Shown here one piece after another: positions 9,177 to 18,057 of a stretch of DNA of 64,000 nt (position 1 is the first letter of the stretch; each line of letters begins with the position of its first letter). Source of the stretch: Rhodospirillales bacterium 70-18. Its GTDB lineage: Bacteria; Pseudomonadota; Alphaproteobacteria; Acetobacterales; Acetobacteraceae. Location of the stretch: contig MKWE01000027.1 of the NCBI GenBank assembly GCA_001899585.1, positions 1 through 64,000 of the forward strand, given 5' to 3'. A program made the position numbers and the translations under genes. A model generated the notes under the pieces. That model was not told where the DNA came from. It saw nothing but the letters and a program-made list of their open reading frames with translations, and did not search any database.

Positions 9177-10070
9177 TTACTCCGCCGCCTGCGCCCGCAG
9201 ATGCGCCGGAATCTCGAAGAACCGGTTGGCCAGCCCCTTCTGGTTCTCGTAGATCGAACCACCCTTCTCGGCCGGCGGCAGCGGCAGGCGCACCGGCACG
9301 TCGGCCAGCCGGGGTGTCAGCGTCGGCTGTCCCGCCACCATCAGCGCATCGAACGCCGCGATATCCTCAGGCGGCTTCACCAGCGGCCAGGCATCGGCGG
9401 CGCGGAACTGGAACAGCAGCAGCCGCCGGTCCTTGTTCGAGGTGTTCAGCGCCGAGCCGTGGATGGCGCGCGCGTGGTGAACGCTGATCGCGCCGGCCCG
9501 GCCCAGCAGCGGCACCGCGCGGGAGAAATCCACGTCGCACGCCGTCGGGTCCATCGCGCCGCAGAACCGGCCATTGGCGTGGTGGTCGTAGAGCGGCCCC
9601 TTGTGGCTGCCGGGGATGACCAACAGCGGGCCGTTGGCCTCCTCCATGTCGTCCATCATCACGCCGATCGCCGCCAGGTCGTCGTTGGTGTGCGGGTAGA
9701 AGGCCCAGTCCTGGTGCCATTCCACCGGAGCGCCGTAGCTGGCGGCCTTGAGGTTCAGCTTGGCGGTATCGAAGCGCACATTGGGCCCCCACAGGTCGCA
9801 CAGCACCTCCACCAGCCGCGACTGGGTGACGATGGCGGCATAGACGGGGTTATGCAGGTGCGGCGCCTTGATGCGCCGCACCCGCGGCTGTGCCGGGGTG
9901 TGGCTGTCCTCCAGGTCGTAGATCGCGGTGTGGCTGGTCACCTCGCGGGCGCGTTCGACGAATTCGTCGGTCACCCGGCGCAGCGCCGCCACTTCCTCGG
10001 GCGAGAACACGTCGGGCACCACGATGGCGCCGACTTCGTTGTATTCATCGATCTGGGCCTTGGTCAGCAT
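9177..10070 (-). CDS. Phytanoyl-CoA dioxygenase (PhyH) family protein
   Basis: The 297-residue protein is a non-haem Fe(II)/2-oxoglutarate oxygenase. The iron triad is visible as H119 and D121 (EWHQDWAFYPH) plus H204 (RAIHGSALNTS), with a following RRLLLFQFRAAD segment that would bind 2-oxoglutarate. The fold and length fit the PhyH family. Substrates of bacterial members range from fatty acyl-CoA to small metabolites, ectoine and phosphonates, so none is assigned. Start chosen at the ATG opening MLTKAQIDEYNEVG. A FadR-type regulator is divergent 50 bp away and may control it. Confidence 0.9.
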   Translation of the reverse strand: MLTKAQIDEYNEVGAIVVPDVFSPEEVAALRRVTDEFVERAREVTSHTAIYDLEDSHTPAQPRVRRIKAPHLHNPVYAAIVTQSRLVEVLCDLWGPNVRFDTAKLNLKAASYGAPVEWHQDWAFYPHTNDDLAAIGVMMDDMEEANGPLLVIPGSHKGPLYDHHANGRFCGAMDPTACDVDFSRAVPLLGRAGAISVHHARAIHGSALNTSNKDRRLLLFQFRAADAWPLVKPPEDIAAFDALMVAGQPTLTPRLADVPVRLPLPPAEKGGSIYENQKGLANRFFEIPAHLRAQAAE

Positions 10071-10120
10071 CGTTGCCTCGCATGGGGGGAGTGCGGGAAA
10101 ATGGGCGGCCGGGCAATGGT

Positions 10121-10885
10121 ATGATGAATAACGCGATGGTGTCACGAGGCGAAATGCGGCGAACCAGCTTTCCCGACCGGGTGGTGAGCGTGCTGGGGCA
10201 GGAGATCGGCGCCGGCCTGCATCAGCCCGGCGCCACCTTGCCGGTGGAGGCGGCGCTGGCGGCGCGCTTCGGGGTCAGCCGCGTGGTGGTGCGCGAGGCG
10301 ATCAAGGGATTGGTGGCCAAGGGCATGCTGTCGGTCCGCCCGCGCATCGGCACCCGGGTCCGCGAGCACGCGGCCTGGAACCTGCTCGACCCGCAGGTGC
10401 TCGCATGGCGGGTGGCCGGCCTGCATTCGCCGGATGGGCCGGCCGCCGGGCTGATCGGGCAGTTGATGGAACTGCGCCGTATCATCGAGCCGCCATCGGT
10501 CAGGCTGGCGGCGCGGCGGGCGACAGCGGAGGATGTGGCGACGATGCGAGCGGCCTTCGCGGCCATGCGCGAGGCGGTGGCCGGGCGTGGCGCCTATGTG
10601 CCGGCCGACCTGGCGTTCCATGCCGCCATCCTGGCGGCCTGCCACAATCCGTTTTTGCAGCAACTGGGCAGCGCGCTGTCGGAAATCCTGCGCACCAGCG
10701 TCGCCATCTCCAGCCGCGACCCGCAGGACCGGGCGCTGTCGCTGTCGCTGCACGAACAGGTGCTGATCGGCATCGAGCATCACGACGAGGAGGCCGCCGA
10801 GGCCGCGATCCTGCGGCTGATCGGGCTGGCCGGCGCGATGCTGGAACGGGTGGCCGGCCGGGCCGTGGGCCCGGCCGGCCGGTAG
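10121..10885 (+). CDS. FadR/GntR family transcriptional regulator (FCD domain)
   Basis: A GntR winged helix (LPVEAALAARFGVSRVVVREAIKGLVAKGMLSV) is followed by a helical FCD effector domain with the usual metal-binding-type segments (DLAFHAAILAACHNPFL and the later SLHEQVLIGIEHHD). This matches FadR-subfamily regulators that sense carboxylic acids or sugar acids. It is divergent from the PhyH oxygenase, whose promoter it probably overlaps. The start could be the ATG at 10121 or the one at 10154, which has a GAGG just upstream; the DNA-binding domain is complete in both cases. Confidence 0.9.
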   Translation: MMNNAMVSRGEMRRTSFPDRVVSVLGQEIGAGLHQPGATLPVEAALAARFGVSRVVVREAIKGLVAKGMLSVRPRIGTRVREHAAWNLLDPQVLAWRVAGLHSPDGPAAGLIGQLMELRRIIEPPSVRLAARRATAEDVATMRAAFAAMREAVAGRGAYVPADLAFHAAILAACHNPFLQQLGSALSEILRTSVAISSRDPQDRALSLSLHEQVLIGIEHHDEEAAEAAILRLIGLAGAMLERVAGRAVGPAGR

Positions 10886-10908
10886 CAATCAGCTTGGCCG
10901 CGCGCCGC

Positions 10909-11142
10909 TCAGCGCAGGCGCCACGGCGCGCGCGAGGCCTCGAACTCCGCCTGGGCGCGGGAGATGCCGAGGTCCTGCAGCATCCGGTCGTCCAGCCTGG
11001 ATACGTCCGGGCGGGTGGCGATCACGTGCAGCGCGCGGCGGAACTGGCCGCCGAAACGCTTGATGGCGCGCGCCGCGCGGGCAACCAGGCCCGGGCGCAG
11101 GCCGACTTGGGTGGAACGGTTCAGGGTGATGTATGCCGACAT
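10909..11142 (-). CDS. DUF1127 domain-containing small protein
   Basis: The 77-residue basic protein ends with the DUF1127 motif (DDRMLQDLGISRAQAEFE, then a short tail). Small DUF1127 proteins of alphaproteobacteria have been connected to RNA turnover and phosphate or carbon responses, but this one has no assigned role. The ATG is preceded by GGAGGA eight bases upstream. It is divergent from a LysR regulator, an arrangement often seen for this family, and is likely controlled by it. Confidence 0.85.
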   Translation of the reverse strand: MSAYITLNRSTQVGLRPGLVARAARAIKRFGGQFRRALHVIATRPDVSRLDDRMLQDLGISRAQAEFEASRAPWRLR

Positions 11143-11270
11143 GGCAAAAGTCCTCCGGGTTGTGTCGACACCGGAGATGTGGGCTTCCGAAACGGATAAA
11201 CAAAACGAATTGCGTTGATGTGGCAGATCAGAGATATTGATGTCCACGGCATCCCAAGCGAGTACCCCAC

Positions 11271-12170
11271 ATGAGCATCCCGGGCAGCCTCGACCCCGAC
11301 CTGTTGCGCGCCTTCACCTATATCGCCGAGGAAGGCAGCTTTACCCGCGCCGCGGAGCGGGTTGGCCGCACCCAGTCGGCGGTATCGATGCAGGTGCAGC
11401 GACTGGAGGCGTTGCTGGGCCAGACGTTGTTGTTGCGCAGCAAGGGCGGGGCTGTGCAGCTTACCGTGCATGGCCAGTTCCTGCTGGAACAGGCGCGCGA
11501 GATGCTGGCACTGAACGACCGCATCTGGACCTCGTTCCGGGCGCCCGACGTGCGTGGCCGGGTGCGGCTCGGCACGCCCGACGACTACGCGCTGCGCTAC
11601 CTGCCGCCCGCGCTGAAGCGCTTCGCCGACGCCCATCCGGGTATCGAGGTCGATGTGCTGTGCCTGCCCTCCAACGAACTGGTCGGCAAGCTGAAGGACG
11701 GCGAACTCGATCTGGCGCTGATCTCGGAAGGCCACCAGCCGATGCGCTGGCCGACCGTGGAGCTGTGGCGCGGCCCGCTGGTCTGGGTGACCGCCGAGCG
11801 CTTCGCGCCGCACCGGATGGACCCGCTGCCGCTGGCGCTGGCGCATGGCAGCTGCTCATGGCGTGAATCGGCGTTGGGCGCGCTGGACAAGGCCGGGCGG
11901 CGCTACCGCGTGGCCTATACCTCCGGCACCCAGGTCGGCACGCATGCGCCGGTGCTGGCCGGGCTCGCGGTGACGGTGTCCACCATCGCCTGGCTGCCCG
12001 AGGGGCTGCGCGTGGTGCGGTCCGACGAGGGCCTGCCGCCGCTGCCGGATTTCGGCATCCTGATGCTGAAGGGCCGCAAGCCGAGCCAGCCGGTGACCGA
12101 CGTGCTGGCGGCGCACATCACCGAGATGTTCGCCCAGGAGATGCGCCGGCCGGAGCGGGTGGCGGCGTAG
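11271..12170 (+). CDS. LysR family transcriptional regulator
   Basis: The 299-residue protein has the N-terminal LysR helix-turn-helix (LRAFTYIAEEGSFTRAAERVGRT, then SAVSMQVQRLEALLG; residues about 11-50) and a periplasmic-binding-like effector domain (RVRLGTPDDYALRYLPPALKRFADAHPGIEV). The effector is unknown. It is divergent from the DUF1127 gene, with 128 bp between the two starts, where its operator probably lies. Its last ~50 bases overlap the convergent acyltransferase gene. Confidence 0.92.
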   Translation: MSIPGSLDPDLLRAFTYIAEEGSFTRAAERVGRTQSAVSMQVQRLEALLGQTLLLRSKGGAVQLTVHGQFLLEQAREMLALNDRIWTSFRAPDVRGRVRLGTPDDYALRYLPPALKRFADAHPGIEVDVLCLPSNELVGKLKDGELDLALISEGHQPMRWPTVELWRGPLVWVTAERFAPHRMDPLPLALAHGSCSWRESALGALDKAGRRYRVAYTSGTQVGTHAPVLAGLAVTVSTIAWLPEGLRVVRSDEGLPPLPDFGILMLKGRKPSQPVTDVLAAHITEMFAQEMRRPERVAA

Positions 12171-13062
12171 CCGCCGCTTCGGCGTCCTTCGGCCAGCGGC
12201 GGTGCAGCCACAGCCAATGGTCGGGGCGGGCGCGGATCCAGCGTTCCAGCACCGCGTTGACGCTGGTGGTGAGCGCCGCGATGTCGGCCTGGCGATCGCC
12301 GGTGTCGGGCAGCGGCAGCGGCGGCTCCACGGTGATGCGAAAGCGCGCCGGGGCCAGCCGTTCCACCCGCGCCGCGATCAGCGGGCAGCCGAACCGCAGC
12401 GCCATCGCCGCGGCAGCCGGCGCCGTCATGGCCATGTGGCCGAAGAACGGCACAGCGATGCCGTCGTTCAGCTTCTGGTCCACCAGGATGCCCAGCGGCC
12501 CGCCATGGCGCAGATGCACCATCGCCGCGCGTGCGCCGGCAGCCCCCTTGGCGAAGTTCGGAATGTCGCCAACCACCGCCCGGCGCAGGTCGAGGATGAT
12601 CTGGTCCACCAGCGGGTTGCTGGCCGGGCGGTAGAAGCTGGACATGCGCACGCCGAACGCGGCGGCGGCCAGCGGCAGCACCTCCCAGTTGCCGAAATGC
12701 CCGGAGACCAGGATCATCGGCCCACCGCGTGCCGCCAGCCCGCGGATGATGTCCTCGCCCACGATCTCCCACCCCACCCCCGCCTCGGTGCGGCGCAGCG
12801 CCGGGACATGCGGGAACTCGGCGGCGGTGCGGCCCAGATTGTCCCACACGCCGGCAATGATCCGCCGGCGCGCAGCGCGGTCCAGTTCCGGCATGGCCAG
12901 CCGCAGATTGGCATCGGCCACGCGCGACACCGGCAGCAGCGGCCCGATGGCGCGGGCGACCGCCCCGCCGATGTTCGAGGCGGCGACCGGCCCGACCGCG
13001 CGCAGCACCGCGAGCGCCGCCCGCGCCAACCCCGCCACCGCCCGGTCCTGCAGCTTGCTCAT
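12118..13062 (-). CDS. Lipid A biosynthesis lauroyl acyltransferase-like (LpxL/HtrB family)
   Basis: The 314-residue protein has the lipid A late acyltransferase fold. The catalytic H-X4-E motif is in SGHFGNWEVLPLAAA, followed by SSFYRPASNPLVDQII and the VDQKLNDGIAVPFFG substrate loop. Such enzymes add a secondary acyl chain to Kdo2-lipid IVA at the inner membrane. The start ATG overlaps the lpxK stop (ATGA), making this the last gene of a lipid A operon. The 3' end overlaps lysR on the other strand; the extra ~35-residue alanine/proline tail looks non-essential. Confidence 0.92.
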   Translation of the reverse strand: MSKLQDRAVAGLARAALAVLRAVGPVAASNIGGAVARAIGPLLPVSRVADANLRLAMPELDRAARRRIIAGVWDNLGRTAAEFPHVPALRRTEAGVGWEIVGEDIIRGLAARGGPMILVSGHFGNWEVLPLAAAAFGVRMSSFYRPASNPLVDQIILDLRRAVVGDIPNFAKGAAGARAAMVHLRHGGPLGILVDQKLNDGIAVPFFGHMAMTAPAAAAMALRFGCPLIAARVERLAPARFRITVEPPLPLPDTGDRQADIAALTTSVNAVLERWIRARPDHWLWLHRRWPKDAEAAATPPPAPAGASPGRTSR

Positions 13063-14027
13063 GGCGCGGGCCCGAGCACGCTGTCCAACAGCGCGTCCAG
13101 CCCCGCCGGATCGGCCCATTCCAGCCGCACGCCCACCACCGCCACCCGGTCGCGCCAGGCGGCGGGCAGGCGGACGGCATCCTTCGGAGTGGTGACCGGC
13201 AGCGCCGAAATTCGCCCGGAATCGGCCAGGATTCGGCGCAATTCGGCCTCGTTATAGCGGTGATGGTCGGCAAAACCGCGCAATTCGGCCACGTCCAGAC
13301 CCGCTTCCAGCAGGGTCTGGCGGAACTTCGCGGGGCGGCCGATGCCGGCGAAGGCGAGCACCCGGCGGCCGGCCAGGGCGGCCGCTTCCGGCCCGGCGTG
13401 CAGGCTGGCCGCCAGCACCGGCAGGTGCGGCGGCAGATGGGTGCGCGCGCCGGTGCGGTCGGCCCCGATCAGCACCGCGGCCTGGCAGCGCGCCGCCGCC
13501 GCGCCGACCGGCTCGCGCAGCGGGCCGGCGGGAATGACGCGGCCGTTGCCGAACCCGGCCTCGCCGTCGATCACCAGCAGCGACAGGTCCTTGGCGAGCG
13601 TGGGATTCTGCAATCCGTCATCCATCACCAGCACCTGCGCGCCGTCGGCCACCGCCAGCCGGGCGCTGGCGGCGCGGTTGGCGCCGACATAGGTGGGGGC
13701 GAGGGCGGCGAGCAGCAGCGCCTCGTCGCCCACCGCCGCGGCGGTGTCGTCGCCGACCCGCGCGGCGCCGGCGACGCGGCCGCCATAGCCGCGGGTCAGG
13801 AAGCCCACCCGCAGCCCGCGCGCCGCCAGCCGGGCGCCGAGGTCCAGCGCCAGCGTGGTCTTGCCGGTGCCGCCCGCCGTCGCGTTGCCGCAGCAGACCA
13901 CCGGCACCGGGGCGCGCCAGCCCTGCGCGGCCACCCGGCGCGCGGTGGCGGCGGCGTAGACCGCCGCGAGCGGGGCGAGCAGGGCGGGCAGCAGCCCGTC
14001 GCGCTGCCAGAAGGCGGGCGCCTTCAT
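13059..14027 (-). CDS. lpxK: Tetraacyldisaccharide 4'-kinase LpxK
   Basis: The 322-residue membrane-associated kinase phosphorylates the 4' position of the lipid A disaccharide. Visible features are an N-terminal hydrophobic anchor, the P-loop GNATAGGTGKTTLALDL near residue 50, the GFLTRGYGG motif and the characteristic VMDDGLQNPTLAKDLSLL. Length is normal. The start overlaps the stop of waaA and the stop overlaps the start of the acyltransferase, so it is translationally coupled on both sides. Confidence 0.96.
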   Translation of the reverse strand: MKAPAFWQRDGLLPALLAPLAAVYAAATARRVAAQGWRAPVPVVCCGNATAGGTGKTTLALDLGARLAARGLRVGFLTRGYGGRVAGAARVGDDTAAAVGDEALLLAALAPTYVGANRAASARLAVADGAQVLVMDDGLQNPTLAKDLSLLVIDGEAGFGNGRVIPAGPLREPVGAAAARCQAAVLIGADRTGARTHLPPHLPVLAASLHAGPEAAALAGRRVLAFAGIGRPAKFRQTLLEAGLDVAELRGFADHHRYNEAELRRILADSGRISALPVTTPKDAVRLPAAWRDRVAVVGVRLEWADPAGLDALLDSVLGPAP

Positions 14028-15313
14028 GCGGGCGGCCCGGCACAGGCCGGGGCCGTGGGGATGAGGGCCGCGAGCATGGCGGCGACGCGGGCCGGCAGGT
14101 CCTGGCCGTGGCTGGCGGCGGCGGTCGCGGCGGCGCCCATCGCGGCGCGGCGGGCCGGGTCGCGCAGCATCGCGTCCACCCACAGGGCGAGCGCGCTGGC
14201 ATCGGCCACCCGCGCCAGCGCGCCGTGCTGTTCCAGCACCCGCACCGGCTCGGCGAAGTTGAACATATGCGGCCCGGCCGCCACCGCGCAGCCCAGGCGG
14301 GCCGGTTCCAGCGGGTTCTGTCCGCCCAGCTTCACCAGCGACCGCCCGACGAAGACGATCGGCGCCAGCCGGTAGTACAGCCCCATCTCGCCCAGCGTGT
14401 CGCCGATCCACAGCCCGGGCGCGGCCGGCGGGTCCTCGCCCAGCGCGCGGCGGGCGACCGGCAGCCCGCCGGCGAGGGCGGCCACCTCCGCGCCGCGCTC
14501 GGGATGGCGCGGCACGATGAGGGTGAGCAGGCCGGGGTGATCGGCGGCCAGGTGGCGGTGCACGCCGATGATCTGCGCCTCCTCGCCGGGATTCGTGCTC
14601 GCGGCCAGCCAGACCGGCCGGCCGGCGAGCAGGGCGGCCAGCCGGTCCAGCTCCGCCGGTCGCACCGGCAAGGGCGGGGTGGCGAATTTGAGGTTGCCGG
14701 GGCTCTCCACGCCGCGCGCGCCGAGCTGGCGCAGCCGCGCCGCGTCGCCGTCGGACTGCGCCTGCACACGGTCGAACCGCCCGAAGATCCGCCGCGCCAG
14801 GCCGGGCAGGCGGCGCCAGCGGGTGAAGCTGCGCGGCGACAGCCGGGCGTTGACCAGCATCAGCGGAATGCCCCGCGCGGCGCAGCCCTCCAGCAGGTTC
14901 GGCCAGATCTCGCTCTCGACGAAGGCGGCGGCGTCCGGGCGCCAGTGGTCGAGGAACCGGCCGGCCCAGCGCGGCACGTCCAGCGGCACGAAGCGGTGGC
15001 GCACCCGGGTTTGCAGACCCAGCTCCGGCAGCCGCCTGTCCAGCAGGGCGGCGGAGGTGACCGTGCCGGTGGTCATCAGCACCTGCATGTCCGGCGGCAG
15101 GGCGGCGAGCACCGGCAGCACGGAGACCGTCTCCCCCACGCTGGCGGCGTGCAGCCAGAGCAGCCGGCCGGGCGGGCGGGGCGTCGCGTCGATGCCGCGG
15201 CGTTCCGGCAGGCGGGCGGCGATCTCCTTGCCGCGCCGGACCCGGCGGGCCAGCATCAGGCGCAGCAGCGGGCTGGCCAGGGTGGTCAGCCCGGCATAGA
15301 GGGCGCGCAGCAT
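14024..15313 (-). CDS. waaA: 3-deoxy-D-manno-octulosonic acid (Kdo) transferase WaaA
   Basis: At 429 residues it has the N-terminal membrane-bound segment, the conserved WLHAASVGETVSVLPVL near residue 55, NARLSPRSFTRWRRLP in the acceptor domain and a GT-B C-terminal domain with GRSLVKLGGQNPLEPA. It transfers Kdo from CMP-Kdo to lipid A precursor. It sits between a DUF374 acyltransferase and lpxK, each joined by an ATGA overlap, a conserved alphaproteobacterial order. Confidence 0.96.
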   Translation of the reverse strand: MLRALYAGLTTLASPLLRLMLARRVRRGKEIAARLPERRGIDATPRPPGRLLWLHAASVGETVSVLPVLAALPPDMQVLMTTGTVTSAALLDRRLPELGLQTRVRHRFVPLDVPRWAGRFLDHWRPDAAAFVESEIWPNLLEGCAARGIPLMLVNARLSPRSFTRWRRLPGLARRIFGRFDRVQAQSDGDAARLRQLGARGVESPGNLKFATPPLPVRPAELDRLAALLAGRPVWLAASTNPGEEAQIIGVHRHLAADHPGLLTLIVPRHPERGAEVAALAGGLPVARRALGEDPPAAPGLWIGDTLGEMGLYYRLAPIVFVGRSLVKLGGQNPLEPARLGCAVAAGPHMFNFAEPVRVLEQHGALARVADASALALWVDAMLRDPARRAAMGAAATAAASHGQDLPARVAAMLAALIPTAPACAGPPA

Positions 15314-16008
15314 CAGGCGCACCGCCGGTCGGCGTGTTCGGCGGCTGCGGTGAGGCCGGCGGCGATGCGCGGCAATGCCTCCGCCCAGCCCTCGCGCGGC
15401 ACCGCGACCGGCGGGGCGCACACCAGCACGCCGCGCCCGAACGGCAGCGGCACCACCAGGCGGTCCCAGCTGCGCAGCACCCATCGCCGGCTGGTCTGCG
15501 CGGCGCAGGGCAGCACGGCGACGCCGGCCATGGCGGCGAGCTGGGCGACGCCGGGGGCCGCGACCCGGCGCGGGCCGCGCGGGCCGTCCGGCGTCATCAC
15601 CGCGTTGCTGCCGGCCGCCAGCCCGTCGCGCAGGGCGCGCATGGCCGCCGCCCCGCCCTTGTCCACGCCGTTGCGGGCGCTGGAGCCGTGCACCACGGTG
15701 ACCCCGAAGCCCGCCATGATGGCGCCGATGAACCGGCCGTCGAAATTGCGGCTGACCAGCACATGCGCCCGCAGCGCGGTGCCCAGCCCGGCACCCTGGC
15801 GGCGGGCCAGCAGCCACAGGGCCGGCATCAGCGGTAGCCGCTCGTGCCAGAATGCCACCACCATCGGAGTTCCGGCCAGGCAGGGTGCGAGGTGTTCACC
15901 GCCCTCCAGCGTCCAGCGCGTGCTCCACAAGGCGAAACGGAGATACCGCCCGACAACCCAGGCCAGCGCCGCCTGGACACCAGGACGCCGCAGCGCGCGC
16001 TTCAGCAT
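15313..16008 (-). CDS. DUF374 lysophospholipid acyltransferase family protein
   Basis: The 231-residue protein belongs to the DUF374 branch of the acyltransferases. It has AFWHERLPLMPALWLL near residue 50, VVHGSSARNGVDKGGAAAM and the diagnostic TPDGPRGPRR near residue 130. It lies immediately upstream of waaA with an ATGA overlap, so an envelope-lipid role is likely, but the acceptor is not known. The start is the ATG opening MLKRALRRPG; a much longer in-frame extension upstream reads as low-complexity shadow of the glycosyltransferase gene. Confidence 0.9.
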   Translation of the reverse strand: MLKRALRRPGVQAALAWVVGRYLRFALWSTRWTLEGGEHLAPCLAGTPMVVAFWHERLPLMPALWLLARRQGAGLGTALRAHVLVSRNFDGRFIGAIMAGFGVTVVHGSSARNGVDKGGAAAMRALRDGLAAGSNAVMTPDGPRGPRRVAAPGVAQLAAMAGVAVLPCAAQTSRRWVLRSWDRLVVPLPFGRGVLVCAPPVAVPREGWAEALPRIAAGLTAAAEHADRRCA

Positions 16009-16103
16009 GGCCGGACGCCAGGGCAAGGTCGGGCAGGGAGCAGCATGGCCGCGCCGGTAGCATGGCCGGCGGCTCCCCGGCAAATCGGCCCGAATGTCCC
16101 CGG

Positions 16104-17225
16104 CTAATGCCCGCCGAGCGGCACTAGGTGCGACAGGAAGGTCTCGGCGCAGGCGCGCCAGCTGAACCGCTCGGCATGCGCCCGGCAGGCGGCGCGGTCG
16201 GCCGCCAGGGCGGTCAGGGCGGCGGCGCGCAGGTCGGTGTCGATCGCGCCCACCGGGCCGGGCGCGCCGGCCAGCACGTCCTTCGGGCCGGTCACCGGGA
16301 AGGCGGCCACCGGGGTGCCGCAGGCCAGCGCCTCCAGGATCACCAGGCCGAACGTGTCGGTCAGGCTGGGAAACACGAACACGTCCGACCCGGCATAGGC
16401 CCGCGCCAGTGCCGCGCCATGGCGCGGGCCGGTGAAGCGGGTGGCGGGGTAGGCGCGGCGCAGGGCGGCCAGCTGCGGGCCGCCGCCGACCACGACCTTG
16501 CTGCCCGGCAGGTCGAGGTCGAGGAAGGCGCGGATGTTCTTTTCCACCGCGACCCGGCCGACATAGGTGAACACCGGGCGCGGCAGGTCCCACGCCTCCC
16601 GCGGCGCCGGCCGGAACAGCGCCAGGTCGACGCCGCGCGACCAGGGCAGGACATGGCGGAAGCCGCGCGCGGAGAGTTCGTCGCGCAGGCTCTCGGTGGC
16701 CACCATCATGCCCTGGCCGGCGCCGTGGAAGCGCCGCAGCCAGGCATAGGCCAGCCCGGTGGGCACCAGGGCGCGGGCGCGCAGGTATTCCGGGAAGCGG
16801 GTGTGGAAGGCGGTGGTGAAGGCGCAGCCGCGCCGCAGCGCCCAGGCCCGCGCCGCGCCGCCCAGCGGCCCTTCGGTGGCAATGTGCAGCGCGTCCGGCG
16901 CGAATGCCTCGATCAGCCGGCCCAGCCGGCGGCGCGGCAGCAGCGACAGCCGGATGTCGGGATAGGTCGGGCAGGGCAGGGTGGCGAAGCGGTCGGGGCC
17001 GATCACCTCGACGCTGTGCCCCATGGCGCGCAGCTCGCGGGCCAGGGTTTGCAGGGTGCGCACCACGCCGTTGACCTGCGGCTCCCAGGCATCCGAGACG
17101 ATCAGCACCCGCGCCGGCTGCGGCCCCACCGCCAGCAGCCGGGCGCGATAGGCCGCCTGTTCGGCCCGCCCAGCCTGTTCGGCACGCTCAGACAGCTTCG
17201 GCCACCGCGCGGCTCTGCGGCGCAT
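16104..17225 (-). CDS. Glycosyltransferase family 4 (GT-B), mannosyltransferase-like
   Basis: The 373-residue protein has a GT-B fold with VSDAWEPQVNGVVRTLQTLA near the N-terminus, the acceptor-domain EGPLGGAARAWALRRG and the donor-site signature SLTDTFGLVILEALACGTPV. It resembles GDP-mannose-dependent glycolipid mannosyltransferases (MgtA/PimB type). It overlaps the upstream metallophosphoesterase by about 38 bp and precedes the lipid A genes, so it probably acts on a membrane glycolipid. A start a little inside, near VLIVSDAW, cannot be excluded. Confidence 0.88.
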   Translation of the reverse strand: MRRRAARWPKLSERAEQAGRAEQAAYRARLLAVGPQPARVLIVSDAWEPQVNGVVRTLQTLARELRAMGHSVEVIGPDRFATLPCPTYPDIRLSLLPRRRLGRLIEAFAPDALHIATEGPLGGAARAWALRRGCAFTTAFHTRFPEYLRARALVPTGLAYAWLRRFHGAGQGMMVATESLRDELSARGFRHVLPWSRGVDLALFRPAPREAWDLPRPVFTYVGRVAVEKNIRAFLDLDLPGSKVVVGGGPQLAALRRAYPATRFTGPRHGAALARAYAGSDVFVFPSLTDTFGLVILEALACGTPVAAFPVTGPKDVLAGAPGPVGAIDTDLRAAALTALAADRAACRAHAERFSWRACAETFLSHLVPLGGH

Positions 17226-18057
17226 GGAACGAGTAGCGGTTCAGCGCCGCCCAGTCGATCAGTTCCAGCCGGCCGTCATGGTGCTCCACCAGCGCGGTGC
17301 AGCTTTCCACCCAGTCGCCGTCGTTGAGGTAGAGCACGCCGCCGATCTCGCGCATCTCGGCGTGGTGGATATGGCCGCAGACCACGCCGTCGAAGCCGCG
17401 CCGGCGCGCCTCGCCGGCCAGTGCCGCCTCGTAGCGGTCGATCGCCTTCACCGCCCCCTTCACCTGCCGCTTCAGCCAGGCCGAGAGCGACCAGTAGGGA
17501 TAGCCCAGGCGGCGGCGGGCCGCGTTGAACCAGCGGTTGACCACCAGCGCCGCGGTATAGGCCCCGTCGCCCAGCAGGGCGATGAAGCGGGCGTAGCGCA
17601 CCACGCTGTCGAAAGCGTCGCCGTGCAGCACCAGCAGGCGGCGGTTGTCGGCGGTGACGTGCTCGGCCTCGCCGCGCACCCGGATGCCGGCGACCTCCAG
17701 GCCGCCACCCTCCCACCCGCCGGCCTCCAGGACATGCGGCAGATGCGGCGGCAGCCAGGCGCGCACCATCTCGTCGTGGTTGCCGGGGATATAGGTGACC
17801 TCGGTGCCGGTGCGGGCGTGGCGCAGGATCAGCCGCAGCACCTCGTCGTGCATCGCGTCCCAGTACCAGGATTTGCGCAGCCGCCAGCCGTCGATGATGT
17901 CGCCGACCAGGAACAGCTTCTCGCAGGAGGTCTGGCGCAGGAAATCGGCCAGGAAGTCGCTGCGGCAGCCGCGGGTGCCCAGATGCAGGTCGGAGATGAA
18001 GATGGTGCGGTAGGTGTTGCCGGAATGGCGGGCATTCGGTGGCGAAGAGGCGTTCAT
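17188..18057 (-). CDS. UDP-2,3-diacylglucosamine diphosphatase-like metallophosphoesterase (LpxH-related)
   Basis: The calcineurin-like fold shows all dimetal motifs in order: ISDLHLGTRGCRSDF, VGDIIDGW, PGNHDE, LHGDAFD and CGHIHHAE. The size (about 289 residues) and insert between the GNHD and GHIH motifs fit the long LpxH-related group common next to glycosyltransferases, rather than classic 240-residue LpxH. Its substrate could be UDP-diacylglucosamine or another glycolipid diphosphate. I used the ATG opening MNASSPP; a GTG 51 bases upstream is also open. It heads the minus-strand envelope operon. Confidence 0.85.
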   Translation of the reverse strand: MNASSPPNARHSGNTYRTIFISDLHLGTRGCRSDFLADFLRQTSCEKLFLVGDIIDGWRLRKSWYWDAMHDEVLRLILRHARTGTEVTYIPGNHDEMVRAWLPPHLPHVLEAGGWEGGGLEVAGIRVRGEAEHVTADNRRLLVLHGDAFDSVVRYARFIALLGDGAYTAALVVNRWFNAARRRLGYPYWSLSAWLKRQVKGAVKAIDRYEAALAGEARRRGFDGVVCGHIHHAEMREIGGVLYLNDGDWVESCTALVEHHDGRLELIDWAALNRYSFHAPQSRAVAEAV

